NCBI GenBank assembly: GCA_028283725.1
Contig: JAPWKC010000002.1
Location: forward strand, 7,501 to 71,500
Source: Neorhizobium sp.
GTDB lineage: Bacteria > Pseudomonadota > Alphaproteobacteria > Rhizobiales > Rhizobiaceae
Reading direction: 5' to 3'
Length of the DNA: 64,000 nt
The notes under the pieces are model-generated. The model searched no databases. It was not told where the DNA came from and saw only the letters and a list, made by a program, of their open reading frames with translations. Positions 56,161 to 64,000 of the stretch are shown in pieces. The position numbers were made by a program, and so were the translations under genes. Numbering within the stretch: position 1 is the stretch's first letter; each line of letters begins with the position of its first letter.

Positions 56161-56443
56161 ACCTGCTCCCTGATCGATCAACGGGCTGCCCATAAATTGG
56201 CATACCGATTGTGGACCACAGATGCAGTTTTTGTGCCACGCGCCATCCATATGATTTGACAGGGTTATTTATATGTTATTGAACATATCTGCCGCTCCTC
56301 TCGCCGGAGATGTGCCAGCATTTCGGCAAACGGCGAAAATTTGAGCAAACGCAAATCCTGCTCGAAATCCTTCACATCCCGCTTGCCAAACATCAAAAAT
56401 ATGAAAAGATATACCAGTGGTATACAACCGGGGAACCTAAACC
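56161..56443. promoter_or_regulatory. Divergent transporter promoter region with two related operator-like sites
   Basis: TGGCATACCG lies at 56198-56207 near the ATPase gene. A perfect odd palindrome TATACCAGTGGTATA lies at 56410-56424, 19 bases before the binding-protein ATG. The region between is AT-rich (56255-56285). The sites share ATACC with the region at 53083-53101, so one regulator for all three operons is plausible. Confidence 0.6.
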
Positions 56444-57463
56444 ATGGACCGCAATTTCTTCAAGACATCTGCCTTCGGGAAGGTCGTCAGCGGCTGTCGG
56501 CTTGCGCTTGTCGCGGGCGCGGTCGCGCTTCTCGGCACTCAGCCGTCGCTTGCCGCCGACAAATTGAAGCTGAAGCTCGACTGGCTGCCGAGCGGCTATC
56601 ATGCATCGGTCTTCTACGGCGTCGAAAAAGGCTTCTACAAGGATGCCGGCATCGACCTGACGATCGAGGACGGCCAGGGGACAAACCCGGCGCTGCAGGC
56701 CGTTGCCGCGGGCAATGCCGATGTCGTCATGGCCAATTATTCGACGATGATGCAGTCGGTTGCCGCCGGCATGGACCTGATCGGCATTGGCGGCCTTATC
56801 CAGCGTCTGCCGGATTCGATCGTATCGCTCGAAAAGAAGCCGATGAAGTCGCCCAAGGACCTCGAGGGTCACACGATCGCCATCACCCCGGACAGCGCCT
56901 CGGCCAAGCTGATGGACGCCTATATGAAGGCGGCCGGCGTCGACAAGTCGAAGGTGACGCTCATCAACATGAAGGCCGGCCAGGACATTCAGGCGCTGTT
57001 GAGCGGCAATGCCGATGCGATGACCGGCTGGATCTTCACCCAGGTTCCGATGGTTGCCGCAAAAGCCGCGATCGCAAAGCCGCTGATGATTTCGGATGAA
57101 GGCATCAACATTCTCGGCACCGGCTTCGTGACGACGAAGAGCTTCGAGATGAAGAACAAGGATCTTCTGAAGCGCTTCATGGCAGCCACCGCAAAATCCT
57201 ATGCGGCGAGCTTCAAGGACCCGGAAGGCGCCATCGACGCGATGATCAAGGCGCGTCCGCTGGTCGAGCGGTCGCTGAACCTTGCCTCGCTGAAGGCGCT
57301 CGAACCGCTGATGCATTCCGCCCGCTCCGAGGGCAAGCCGTTCGGCTGGACCTCCAAGGAGGACTGGGAGCAGAGCCAGGATCTCTTGCAGAAGTATTTC
57401 GACATGAAGGGCAAGGTCGACGTGGCGACCGTCTACACCAACGATTTTGTCCAGGCCCAGTAA
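56444..57463 (+). CDS. NMT1/THI5-like ABC transporter substrate-binding protein (second of two)
   Basis: The 339-residue protein has a signal peptide (residues 1-38, ending SLAAD) and the same fold as the first binding protein: LKLKLDWLPSGYHASVFYGVEKGFYKDAGIDL. The two differ strongly beyond this start, so they are likely tuned to different ligands. It is divergent from the ATPase and leads into the nitrilase gene, 97 bases on, suggesting that what it binds is what the nitrilase cleaves. Confidence 0.9.
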   Translation: MDRNFFKTSAFGKVVSGCRLALVAGAVALLGTQPSLAADKLKLKLDWLPSGYHASVFYGVEKGFYKDAGIDLTIEDGQGTNPALQAVAAGNADVVMANYSTMMQSVAAGMDLIGIGGLIQRLPDSIVSLEKKPMKSPKDLEGHTIAITPDSASAKLMDAYMKAAGVDKSKVTLINMKAGQDIQALLSGNADAMTGWIFTQVPMVAAKAAIAKPLMISDEGINILGTGFVTTKSFEMKNKDLLKRFMAATAKSYAASFKDPEGAIDAMIKARPLVERSLNLASLKALEPLMHSARSEGKPFGWTSKEDWEQSQDLLQKYFDMKGKVDVATVYTNDFVQAQ

Positions 57464-57560
57464 GCAGAACTTTTATCGCATGCGGTTCCGGCAGAAATGC
57501 CGGGACCGCCGATCGAACGGCATAGAGCCAGCATAGAGATTGACGAAGGTATTACAGTCC

Positions 57561-58592
57561 ATGACCATCACACCGTGGCGCGCCACCTGCATCCAGATGC
57601 CGAGCAAGCAGGCGACCAAGGCGAAGACGCCTGAAGAAGCAAAGAGCATCATCAACGAGAATATTGCGACCGCCGTGTCGCTGATCGAGGCGGCGATGGC
57701 CTCGTCCGAGCCGCCGAAAATGGTCGTGCTGCCGGAATTCGGCCTGCAAGGTCCGCCCCACGGGCTGACCGTAGAGGACTGGATGGCCAAGGCCGTCACC
57801 ACCATTCCCGGCTGGATCACCGAACCCTTGCAGGCACTGGCGAAGAAGCATTCCATCTTCATCGCCGGCAACCAGTTCGAGGGACCGGAGGAATTTCCGG
57901 GCCGCTTCTTCAATTCCTGCTTCCTGATCGATCCCAAGGGCGACGTCATCCTGCGTTTCCGCCGCGTCAACACTGCCGCATGGCCCTCGCCGCATGACTT
58001 CATGGACGATTACGTCGCCGCTGTCGGAAAGGACGGCGTCTTCCCGGTCGTCGAAACGGAGCTTGGAAAAATCGGCATGATCGCCTGCGGCGAGATTTCC
58101 GTGCCGGAAGTCGCCCGCATGCTGATGATGCAGGGCGCCGAGATCATCATCCACCCGACCAACGAGGATGACAATCCGGCGCAGGAGGCGGCCAAGATCG
58201 CCCGTGCGGCAGAAAACATGTGCTACATCGTCAGCGCCAACGTGGCGGATGCGATCGGCTTTTCCGCCGACGGATCGGTCAAGGGCGGCCGCTCGCGCAT
58301 TGTCGATTACCGCGGCAAGACGCTTTCCTACCGTCAGGATTGGGACCAGTCGATCGCCGTCACGGCCGAGATCGACGTCGATGCTCTGAGGCTCGCCCGC
58401 CGCGACCGCGGCATGGCCAATACGCTTCTGCGCACCCGCTGGGACATGTATCGCGATTTCTACAACGACTTTACCGTCTACCCGGCAAACGCCTTCCTCG
58501 GCGAGCCGATGAAGGACATGGCCGAGACGGCGCCTGCCGTCGACGCCGCACTCGACAACCTGAAGTCGCTCGGCATCATGCGCCCGGCCTGA
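57561..58592 (+). CDS. Nitrilase-superfamily C-N hydrolase (first of two paralogues)
   Basis: The 343-residue protein has the nitrilase catalytic Glu59 in VVLPEFGLQG and Cys176 in IACGEISVPEVAR. The position normally filled by the catalytic Lys reads LRFRRVN (Arg135), so Lys may be replaced. It cleaves an amide, carbamoyl or nitrile group. It is 40-50% alike by eye to the right-edge paralogue, sharing NTAAWPSPHDF/NTAAFPSPHDF. It follows the second binding-protein gene and ends at a strong terminator. The start at 57561 lacks a close ribosome site. Confidence 0.86.
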   Translation: MTITPWRATCIQMPSKQATKAKTPEEAKSIINENIATAVSLIEAAMASSEPPKMVVLPEFGLQGPPHGLTVEDWMAKAVTTIPGWITEPLQALAKKHSIFIAGNQFEGPEEFPGRFFNSCFLIDPKGDVILRFRRVNTAAWPSPHDFMDDYVAAVGKDGVFPVVETELGKIGMIACGEISVPEVARMLMMQGAEIIIHPTNEDDNPAQEAAKIARAAENMCYIVSANVADAIGFSADGSVKGGRSRIVDYRGKTLSYRQDWDQSIAVTAEIDVDALRLARRDRGMANTLLRTRWDMYRDFYNDFTVYPANAFLGEPMKDMAETAPAVDAALDNLKSLGIMRPA

Positions 58593-58630
58593 CACGCAGG
58601 CAGGGCAGATTTTCCCCTCCCAACCGACTG

Positions 58631-58660
58631 GCCGGCGGCATAAACCGCCGGCTTTTTTTT
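58631..58660 (+). terminator. Rho-independent terminator after the binding-protein/nitrilase operon
   Basis: An eight-base-pair stem (58631-58638 with 58645-58652) with a six-base loop is followed by eight T. Confidence 0.92.
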
Positions 58661-58698
58661 GCGGCCATGACGGACCTCTACCCGTCCGGCGGCATCGC

Positions 58699-59526
58699 TC
58701 AGCCGTCGGTGGAGAGCGTCAGCGCCCGCCAGTCTTCGATTTCCTGCTGCATCCGCGCGAGGCGATTGGAAACGTGGTCCAGCGCATCGCTGCCCATCAG
58801 GAGCTGCGGCGGCGGGTTGTCGCTGTCGATCAGCTGCAGCACGGCCTGCGCCAGCTTTGCCGGATCGCCGAGCTGCCTGCCGCTCTTTTCCTCCCGAGCG
58901 CTGCGGATCGGATCGAAGAGCGCATCGTAATCGGCAATCGACCGCTGCGTGCGAACCATCGAGCGCCCGGCCCAATCGGTGCGGAACGAACCCGGGCAGA
59001 GCGCCGTGACATGCACGCCGAACGGCGCCATCTCCGCCCGCATCACCTCGGAAATTCCCTGAAGGGCGAACTTGCTGCCGCAGTAATAGGCAATGCCGGG
59101 CATGGTGATCATGCCGCCCATCGACGTGACATTGACGATGAAGCCGCGACGGCGGGTGCGAAACCGCGGCAGGAAGGCTTTGGCAACGGCAACGGCGCCG
59201 AAGACGTTCACTTCGAACTGACGGCGCATCTCCTCAATCGGCGATTCTTCCAGGACGCCCTCATGGCCGTAACCGGCATTGTTGATGAGCACGTCGATCG
59301 GCCCGTGGATCGCTTCGGCCTTAGCCACCACCGCCTCGATCCTGTCGAACGCGGTGACATCGCATTGCACGATCCCGATGGCGGGCAGATCGCGCGCCAG
59401 CGCCGCCCGCGCCGCATCCGAGCGGACCGTGCCGATCACCTGATGGCCTGCTTGCTCGGCGGCGGCCGCAATGGCAAGGCCGAAGCCGGAATTGGCGCCC
59501 GTGATGAAAATGGTCTTCTTCGCCAT
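58699..59526 (-). CDS. Short-chain dehydrogenase/reductase
   Basis: The 275-residue classical SDR has the cofactor motif TGANSGFG at 9-16, NNAGYG near 87, the catalytic Ser in NVTSMGG and YxxxK in YYCGSK. Arg after the second strand (TVRSDAAR) hints at NADPH. The substrate is unknown. It is divergent from an AraC regulator that probably controls it. Whether it belongs to the catabolic cluster is uncertain. Confidence 0.88.
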   Translation of the reverse strand: MAKKTIFITGANSGFGLAIAAAAEQAGHQVIGTVRSDAARAALARDLPAIGIVQCDVTAFDRIEAVVAKAEAIHGPIDVLINNAGYGHEGVLEESPIEEMRRQFEVNVFGAVAVAKAFLPRFRTRRRGFIVNVTSMGGMITMPGIAYYCGSKFALQGISEVMRAEMAPFGVHVTALCPGSFRTDWAGRSMVRTQRSIADYDALFDPIRSAREEKSGRQLGDPAKLAQAVLQLIDSDNPPPQLLMGSDALDHVSNRLARMQQEIEDWRALTLSTDG

Positions 59527-59620
59527 GTCTGGTTTCCTTTTATCCTGAAGGTCGACATCTTGATTGATCGACGCTCATGCCAGATAATCTCTCCATCCCG
59601 GCCATTCGATTGCAGAACAT

Positions 59621-60556
59621 ATGAATATCTTGCCAAATCCTATAATGCGTCAAAATCTGCGTTCCGAGCTCGCTGGACTCGCGGGGCATCTTGCGCCGCG
59701 GCAGGGCTACAATCGGACAGCCCTCGCAAGCGTGCGGATTTTAAAGAGCGAGGAGATGCTGAAGGACGTGCCCGTGCTCTACCGGCCGGGAGCGGTCTTC
59801 GTTCTGCGCGGCAGCAAGCGCGGCATGCTGGAGGGCGAAGTCTATCTCTATGACGAGGACCATTATCTGGCGGTCTCGGTCCCCGTACCGTTCCGGATGG
59901 AATCGGTCGCGAGCCGAAAGGACCCGCTTCTGGCGATCTATGTCGAGTTCGATCTGGCGCTTGCCGCCGAGATCGCCGCGATGATCGAGGCGCGGCAAGC
60001 GACCCCATCTGACAGCCGCGCGAGAAGCCTGATGTCGAGCCCGATGGAGCCTGCGATCGAAGATACGCTGTTTCGCCTCCTCAAAGCCTTGGGCAATCCG
60101 GTCGAGGCCGGAATTCTCGGCGATGCCATCCTGCGCGAACTGCACTACCGGATCCTTGTCAGCCCGCAAGGCGGGGCGATGATGGCAGCGCTGCAGCAGG
60201 ACGGCGCCTCGGCGCGCATCGTCAGGAGCCTTGCCAGTTTGCGCGAGACCTATCGGTCGGAGATTGCCGTCTCGGCGCTGGCATCGAACGCAGGTATGAG
60301 CGTGCCCTCCTATCACACCCATTTCAAGGCGCTGACCGGCAGCAGCCCGATGCAATATGTCAAGGCGATGCGGCTGCACGAGGCGCGATTGATGATGGCG
60401 CGCGAGGATATGGGCGTAGCCTCGGTCGCAATCTCGGTCGGCTATGCCAGCCCGGCGCAGTTCAGCCGCGACTTCAAGCGCCATTTCGGCCGCACGGCGT
60501 CCGAAGAGGTCAAATGGGTGCGCCGGCACCTCGGCGAATTCGTGCTGGAGCGATGA
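59621..60556 (+). CDS. AraC-family transcriptional regulator
   Basis: The 311-residue protein has an N-terminal AraC-type effector domain (YRPGAVFVLRGSKRGMLEG) and two C-terminal helix-turn-helix motifs (IAVSALASNAGMSVPSYHTHFKALTG and VASVAISVGYASPAQFSRDFKRHFG). It resembles YqhC-type regulators that sit divergent from an oxidoreductase gene, here the SDR. ATGs at 59621 and 59645 are both possible. Confidence 0.88.
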   Translation: MNILPNPIMRQNLRSELAGLAGHLAPRQGYNRTALASVRILKSEEMLKDVPVLYRPGAVFVLRGSKRGMLEGEVYLYDEDHYLAVSVPVPFRMESVASRKDPLLAIYVEFDLALAAEIAAMIEARQATPSDSRARSLMSSPMEPAIEDTLFRLLKALGNPVEAGILGDAILRELHYRILVSPQGGAMMAALQQDGASARIVRSLASLRETYRSEIAVSALASNAGMSVPSYHTHFKALTGSSPMQYVKAMRLHEARLMMAREDMGVASVAISVGYASPAQFSRDFKRHFGRTASEEVKWVRRHLGEFVLER

Positions 60557-60561
60557 CGTGA

Positions 60562-60610
60562 CAAAAAAAAGGCCGCTTCCCCCGTCGTGAACCTTCGGGG
60601 CGAAGCGGCC
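60562..60610 (-). terminator. Rho-independent terminator of the Rieske oxygenase/reductase operon
   Basis: Read on the minus strand, a stem (60602-60610 with 60571-60579) with a further inner stem CCCCG/CGGGG is followed by eight T (60570-60563). It lies 26 bases beyond the reductase stop. Confidence 0.9.
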
Positions 60611-60635
60611 AGCAAGGCTGATCCAGATGGGGAAG

Positions 60636-61598
60636 TCAGATGTCCAGAACCAGCCGATCGGTTTTCGCGCCGGAGCAGCAGATCAGCATCGTCTTGTTGG
60701 CTGCCTTTTCTCGGTCGGAAAGAATCTTGTCGCGGTGATCGGGAACGCCCTCGATCACCCGCGTCTCGCAGGTGCCGCAGACACCTTCCATGCACGAACG
60801 CGGCACGAATATATCGTTGGCGAGCAGAACCTGCATGATGCTCTGCCCCGCCGGGATCTCGAATTCCCGGCCGGTCTTTTGCAGATAGACGGTAAAACCG
60901 CCGGCAAGTGCCGCCGTCACCCCGGTGAAATGCTCCAGATGGATCTGCTCGTCCGGCCAGCGTCCGGCAGCCGCCTTATAGGCATCGAGCATGACTTCCG
61001 GGCCGCAGCAATAGAGCTGCGCATAGGCCGGCGCCTTGGCGAGAACCTCGGCCATATCGAGCGGCCGCCCCTCGTTCTCGTCGTCGAAATGGAATTTGAT
61101 GCGGCCGGGCTTGGCCTTTTCCAGCGCCTCCAGCTCGTCGACAAAGGCGGCGCGGGCGCGCGAGCGGGCGGCAAAGACAAGCTGCCACTTGCGGCGCTTG
61201 GCTTCCAGCCGCTGGATCATCGAATAGATCGGCGTAATACCGATGCCGCCGGCGATCAGCACGCTCATCGCCGCCGTTTCGACCAGCTTGAAATGGTTGG
61301 CGGCAGGCCGGATCGTCATCGTGTCGCCGACGCGAAGCGTTTCGCACATATATGATGAGCCGCCACGACTTCTGGGATCCCGGTTGACGGCGATCACATA
61401 GCGATGGCGCTCGTCATTACCGTTGATCAGCGAATAGGACCGCCAGTCGACGCCCGGTACCGAGACCGACATATGTGCGCCGGCAGATGTCGGCGGCAGG
61501 TCGGCACCGTCCCTGGTGCGAAACTCGAACTCGCGGATCGTTTCGGCCACATCGCGAATGGCATGGACGACGACGTCGATTGTGTCTGTTTCGCTCAT
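60636..61598 (-). CDS. Phthalate-dioxygenase-type reductase (FMN, NAD, 2Fe-2S)
   Basis: The 320-residue protein has the FMN motif RSYS at 53-56, an NAD domain with AGGIGITP and CCGP (197-200), and a C-terminal plant-type ferredoxin with Cys269, Cys274, Cys277 and Cys307. This is the single-chain order of phthalate dioxygenase reductase and VanB. It passes electrons from NADH to the Rieske oxygenase encoded 103 bases upstream. It ends at a strong terminator. Confidence 0.93.
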   Translation of the reverse strand: MSETDTIDVVVHAIRDVAETIREFEFRTRDGADLPPTSAGAHMSVSVPGVDWRSYSLINGNDERHRYVIAVNRDPRSRGGSSYMCETLRVGDTMTIRPAANHFKLVETAAMSVLIAGGIGITPIYSMIQRLEAKRRKWQLVFAARSRARAAFVDELEALEKAKPGRIKFHFDDENEGRPLDMAEVLAKAPAYAQLYCCGPEVMLDAYKAAAGRWPDEQIHLEHFTGVTAALAGGFTVYLQKTGREFEIPAGQSIMQVLLANDIFVPRSCMEGVCGTCETRVIEGVPDHRDKILSDREKAANKTMLICCSGAKTDRLVLDI

Positions 61599-61700
61599 GA
61601 TGACTGCCAGTCTCTGGAATGTCCCTGGAGGTACCGGGGACCAATCGGGCCCCGGCGGGATATGCCGCGCCCTTCATGCCGGGCGCGGCATCTGTCACAT

Positions 61701-63032
61701 TTATTCCGCAGCGTCGCGGATCTTGGGCTTGTAGCCCTTGGCGATCGCCATCTTTTCCTCGTAGCCTTCCAGCCAGTCGGTGCCGTAGGGAACGATCATG
61801 TCGCCACCTCGGGCATCGCGGCACAGTTCCGGCTCTGCAACGACGCGCGGCAGAGTGCCGGTTTCGGCAAAGGCCTTGGCGGCATCGAGCAGTTCCTTGC
61901 GGGTGACGAGAACCATGCGGTCGCTGGAGGCGAGATGCTCCATGGTGCGATCGACGATCTTGTCCATGCTCTCCTGGATCGCCTGATCCTGAAGCGGCAC
62001 GCCCACAATGCCGGTATAGCTGCCGCCGGAGCGCTGCCATTCGCGGTCGATGTCGTAATCGTTGCCCCAGTTCTTGGCCGAGCGCCAGCGGCCCTGCCAG
62101 TCGGTGGTGCGCGGCAGGTAGTCGAGCGGGCGGGCAAGGCCCGGCACGATCTCGCCATCGGCATAGCGCATCGCCTTCTGGCGGCCTTGCGCACGGGTCA
62201 GGTCGATGTTGAAGATCATGCAGTTCTCGTCATCGATCGGCACCCAGGCATTGACCGAGACGTTGTTTTCCAGGCTGTTCGACGGATATGTAACCCAGAA
62301 AGGGAAGATGAAGCAGGCGAAACGGTGATGCTCCTCGCCTTCGAAGGCGTTGCGCTGGGCCGAATACATCGTGCCGAAGGGCATGACCGAGACGTTGATC
62401 TTCGGCGCCTTCTCCGTGACGGTGAAGCGTTCCGGATCGTTCATGTCGAGACGGTCGCCATCGACGCCGCCGACATGCAGGAAGCCGAGATGCGAGGTGT
62501 CGATATCGCCTTCGAGCGCCTGCAGCCAGTTGCACTCGCGCTGGGTGAGCGCGATGTTGCGGTCGTCGCCCTCGCCCATGACGGCTTCGATCTCGGGCAG
62601 TTCCGGCGGGTTTTCCTGCTCCTTGCCCATGTAGATGAAGACGATGCCGGCGCGCTCGGCGCATTTGTAGGCCTTGGCCTTGATGCCGGCGGGGAAGCGG
62701 GTCTTGTCGGGCAGGTTCGGCTGGTCGAGGCAATTGCCTTCGACGTCGAATTTCCAGCCGTGATAGGCGCAGCGGATGCCGCCTTCCTCGTTGCGGCCGA
62801 AGAAGAACGAGGCGCAGCGATGCGGACAGCGATGATCCAGAATGCCCGGATTGCCATCCGAATCACGGAACGCGATGAGCTTTTCGCCCATCAGCATCAG
62901 GCGCATCGGATCGCCATCGGCCTTGATCTCGGACGACAGGCAGGCCGGCATCCAGAACTGGCGGATGAACTCGCCCATGATCGTGCCGGGGCCGACGCGG
63001 GTGAGCTGTTCGTTTTCTTCAGCAGTAATCAT
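61701..63032 (-). CDS. Rieske non-haem iron oxygenase, phthalate 4,5-dioxygenase-like
   Basis: The 443-residue alpha subunit has the Rieske ligands Cys69-x-His71 and Cys88-x2-His91 (CPHRCASFFFGRNEEGGIRCAYHGW region). Mononuclear iron ligands are His181 and His186 in DIDTSHLGFLH, with the electron-bridging Asp178. The N terminus (ITAEENEQLTRVGPGT) is typical of phthalate 4,5-dioxygenase relatives, which act without a beta subunit. Members hydroxylate or demethylate aromatic acids and ethers. The gene lies between the second nitrilase (32 bases upstream) and the reductase, so one operon is likely. Confidence 0.93.
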   Translation of the reverse strand: MITAEENEQLTRVGPGTIMGEFIRQFWMPACLSSEIKADGDPMRLMLMGEKLIAFRDSDGNPGILDHRCPHRCASFFFGRNEEGGIRCAYHGWKFDVEGNCLDQPNLPDKTRFPAGIKAKAYKCAERAGIVFIYMGKEQENPPELPEIEAVMGEGDDRNIALTQRECNWLQALEGDIDTSHLGFLHVGGVDGDRLDMNDPERFTVTEKAPKINVSVMPFGTMYSAQRNAFEGEEHHRFACFIFPFWVTYPSNSLENNVSVNAWVPIDDENCMIFNIDLTRAQGRQKAMRYADGEIVPGLARPLDYLPRTTDWQGRWRSAKNWGNDYDIDREWQRSGGSYTGIVGVPLQDQAIQESMDKIVDRTMEHLASSDRMVLVTRKELLDAAKAFAETGTLPRVVAEPELCRDARGGDMIVPYGTDWLEGYEEKMAIAKGYKPKIRDAAE

Positions 63033-63064
63033 GTGATTGCTCCCTTTACATCAAGCAATGAAAA

Positions 63065-64000
63065 TCAGGCATCCTGGGGGTCGAGCTTCGGCTGAAGCAC
63101 GCGGGTGGCTTCCAGATGCGAAATGGTTTGTTCCAAAAGTCCGGCGGTTTCCGAGACGCTGTTCATCGGCGCCTTGAGGAAGCCGTTGGCGGGGTAGCCG
63201 CGGGCGGCCGCATAAAATGGCGCATAGGCCTCGAAGCGGTTGCGGATGATCGGATTATGGGTGGTCGTGTCGGCCCGGCGCTCGGCGCGCAGCGCCTCGA
63301 CGTCGATCATCGCGCTGACGGAGATGCTTTCCTCCGGCCCCTCGAGAAGGCAGATCGTGTTGCCGCGGTAATCGATGATTTCCGAACGGCCGCCCATCAC
63401 CGACGGATCACGCGAAAAGCCGATATTGCCGGCGACATTGGCGCTGACGAGATAGGCCATGTTTTCGGCGGCACGGGCGCGCTTGGTCGCCTCCTGCATG
63501 GCCGACTTCTTCGAATTGGTCGGGTGCAGGATGACTTCGGCACCCTGCATCATCATGATCCGCGCCACTTCCGGCACGTTGATTTCGCCGCAGGGGATGA
63601 GACAGAGGCGGCCAAGCTCGGTCTCGACCACCGGGAAGACTTCCGAAAGCGGCGTTTCGGCCAGATAGGCATCGAGAAAATCATGCGGCGACGGGAAGGC
63701 GGCCGTGTTGATGCGCTTGTAGATCGCAACCACCTCGCCCGCTTTGTCGATCAGGAAAGACGTATTGAAATAGCGGCCCGGCCATTTCGGATCCTTCTCG
63801 AACATGTTGCCGGCGATGAAAATGCCTTGTTCACGGGCGAGCGCCTGAAGCGGTGCGGTCTGCCAGCCGGGGATCGTGTCGCAGGCGCGCTCGATCCAGT
63901 CGGCCACCGGCATTTCGAGCGGCGGCCCCTGCATGCCGAATTCCGGGAACAGAACGAGGTCCGGTCGTTGCGCGGAATTGCAGGCCGCAAGCACCATATC
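63065..64000 (-). CDS. Nitrilase-superfamily C-N hydrolase (second paralogue), 5' end outside window
   Basis: The frame is open at the right edge; about 40 N-terminal residues are missing by comparison with the paralogue at 57.6 kb. Catalytic Glu is in LFPEFGMQG and Cys in IPCGEINVPEVAR. The Lys position reads IYKRIN, so Lys may be shifted or replaced by Arg. It would act before or after the Rieske enzyme encoded next to it. The two paralogues sit in different operons of the same cluster, which suggests two related amide or nitrile substrates. Confidence 0.87.
   Translation of the reverse strand, partial: DMVLAACNSAQRPDLVLFPEFGMQGPPLEMPVADWIERACDTIPGWQTAPLQALAREQGIFIAGNMFEKDPKWPGRYFNTSFLIDKAGEVVAIYKRINTAAFPSPHDFLDAYLAETPLSEVFPVVETELGRLCLIPCGEINVPEVARIMMMQGAEVILHPTNSKKSAMQEATKRARAAENMAYLVSANVAGNIGFSRDPSVMGGRSEIIDYRGNTICLLEGPEESISVSAMIDVEALRAERRADTTTHNPIIRNRFEAYAPFYAAARGYPANGFLKAPMNSVSETAGLLEQTISHLEATRVLQPKLDPQDA

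Noticed and set aside
55325..56239. Minus-strand 304-codon frame over the ABC ATPase gene
   Set aside because: It is a shifted shadow of the ATPase frame without family motifs.
1..64000. tRNA or rRNA genes, CRISPR arrays, prophage or insertion sequences
   Set aside because: No cloverleaf with a GTTCGA-type T arm, no regular spacer repeats, and no transposase, integrase or phage protein was found by reading.

Overview
The window looks like chromosomal or chromid DNA of an alphaproteobacterium of the order Hyphomicrobiales, most likely Rhizobiaceae. It is GC-rich. It carries a rhizobial-style dctA/dctBD locus with a sigma-54 promoter, a short second FtsZ like that of Sinorhizobium, a divergent pcaR/pcaIJF locus, and copies of common rhizobial intergenic repeats. 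I see no tRNA, rRNA, CRISPR array, prophage or insertion sequence. The genus cannot be fixed from the sequence alone.

Region 1 (1-13.7 kb) begins with a D-lactate dehydrogenase gene cut by the left edge. It is divergent from a glyoxalase I gene followed by a two-gene GMC-type dehydrogenase. Then come a ribbon-helix-helix protein, ftsZ2, acylphosphatase, a YdcF-like membrane protein, xylA, a phosphodiester glycosidase coupled to recX, anmK, a DMT permease and an exported S10-like serine peptidase. Region 2 (13.8-18.6 kb) is a three-subunit gluconate-dehydrogenase-type enzyme (tri-haem cytochrome c, FAD subunit, Tat-exported small subunit). Its FAD-subunit gene is broken by a one-base frameshift. 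A MarR regulator lies beside it. Region 3 (18.8-22.4 kb) is the beta-ketoadipate end pathway pcaIJF with pcaR and a clear operator.

Region 4 (22.5-31 kb) holds a CHASE4-like GGDEF-EAL protein, an M24 peptidase followed by a flavin monooxygenase, a short-form 6-phosphogluconate dehydrogenase, small proteins and a DoxX protein. At 31057-31214 four consecutive hairpins carry the same nine-base loop, CCUCCUCCC when read on the minus strand. This is the signature of the alphaproteobacterial CcsR/'cuckoo' small RNAs. Region 5 (31.5-42 kb) holds an L,D-transpeptidase, a LysR regulator with a D-malate/tartrate dehydrogenase, a haloacetate-dehalogenase-like hydrolase, an ECF sigma/anti-sigma pair, a Bax-inhibitor-1 protein, the Kup potassium transporter and a xylitol-dehydrogenase-like enzyme.

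Region 6 (42-46.4 kb) is a minus-strand operon: phosphoethanolamine transferase, diacylglycerol kinase, response regulator, histidine kinase. It is a self-contained envelope lipid modification, recycling and sensing unit. Region 7 (46.9-51.7 kb) is the C4-dicarboxylate uptake locus dctA/dctBD with a near-consensus -24/-12 promoter and a DctD-type binding palindrome.

Region 8 (52 kb to the right edge) is an accessory-looking catabolic cluster. It has one ABC ATPase and permease served by two different NMT1/THI5-like binding proteins, an M20 amidohydrolase, two paralogous nitrilase-superfamily enzymes (one cut by the right edge), an SDR with a divergent AraC regulator, and a Rieske oxygenase with a phthalate-dioxygenase-type reductase. 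Shared TGGCATACC-type motifs precede the transport operons. Uptake, C-N hydrolysis and ring hydroxylation together suggest breakdown of a nitrogen-containing aromatic compound. The substrate is unknown, and this cluster is the best candidate in the window for an undescribed pathway.
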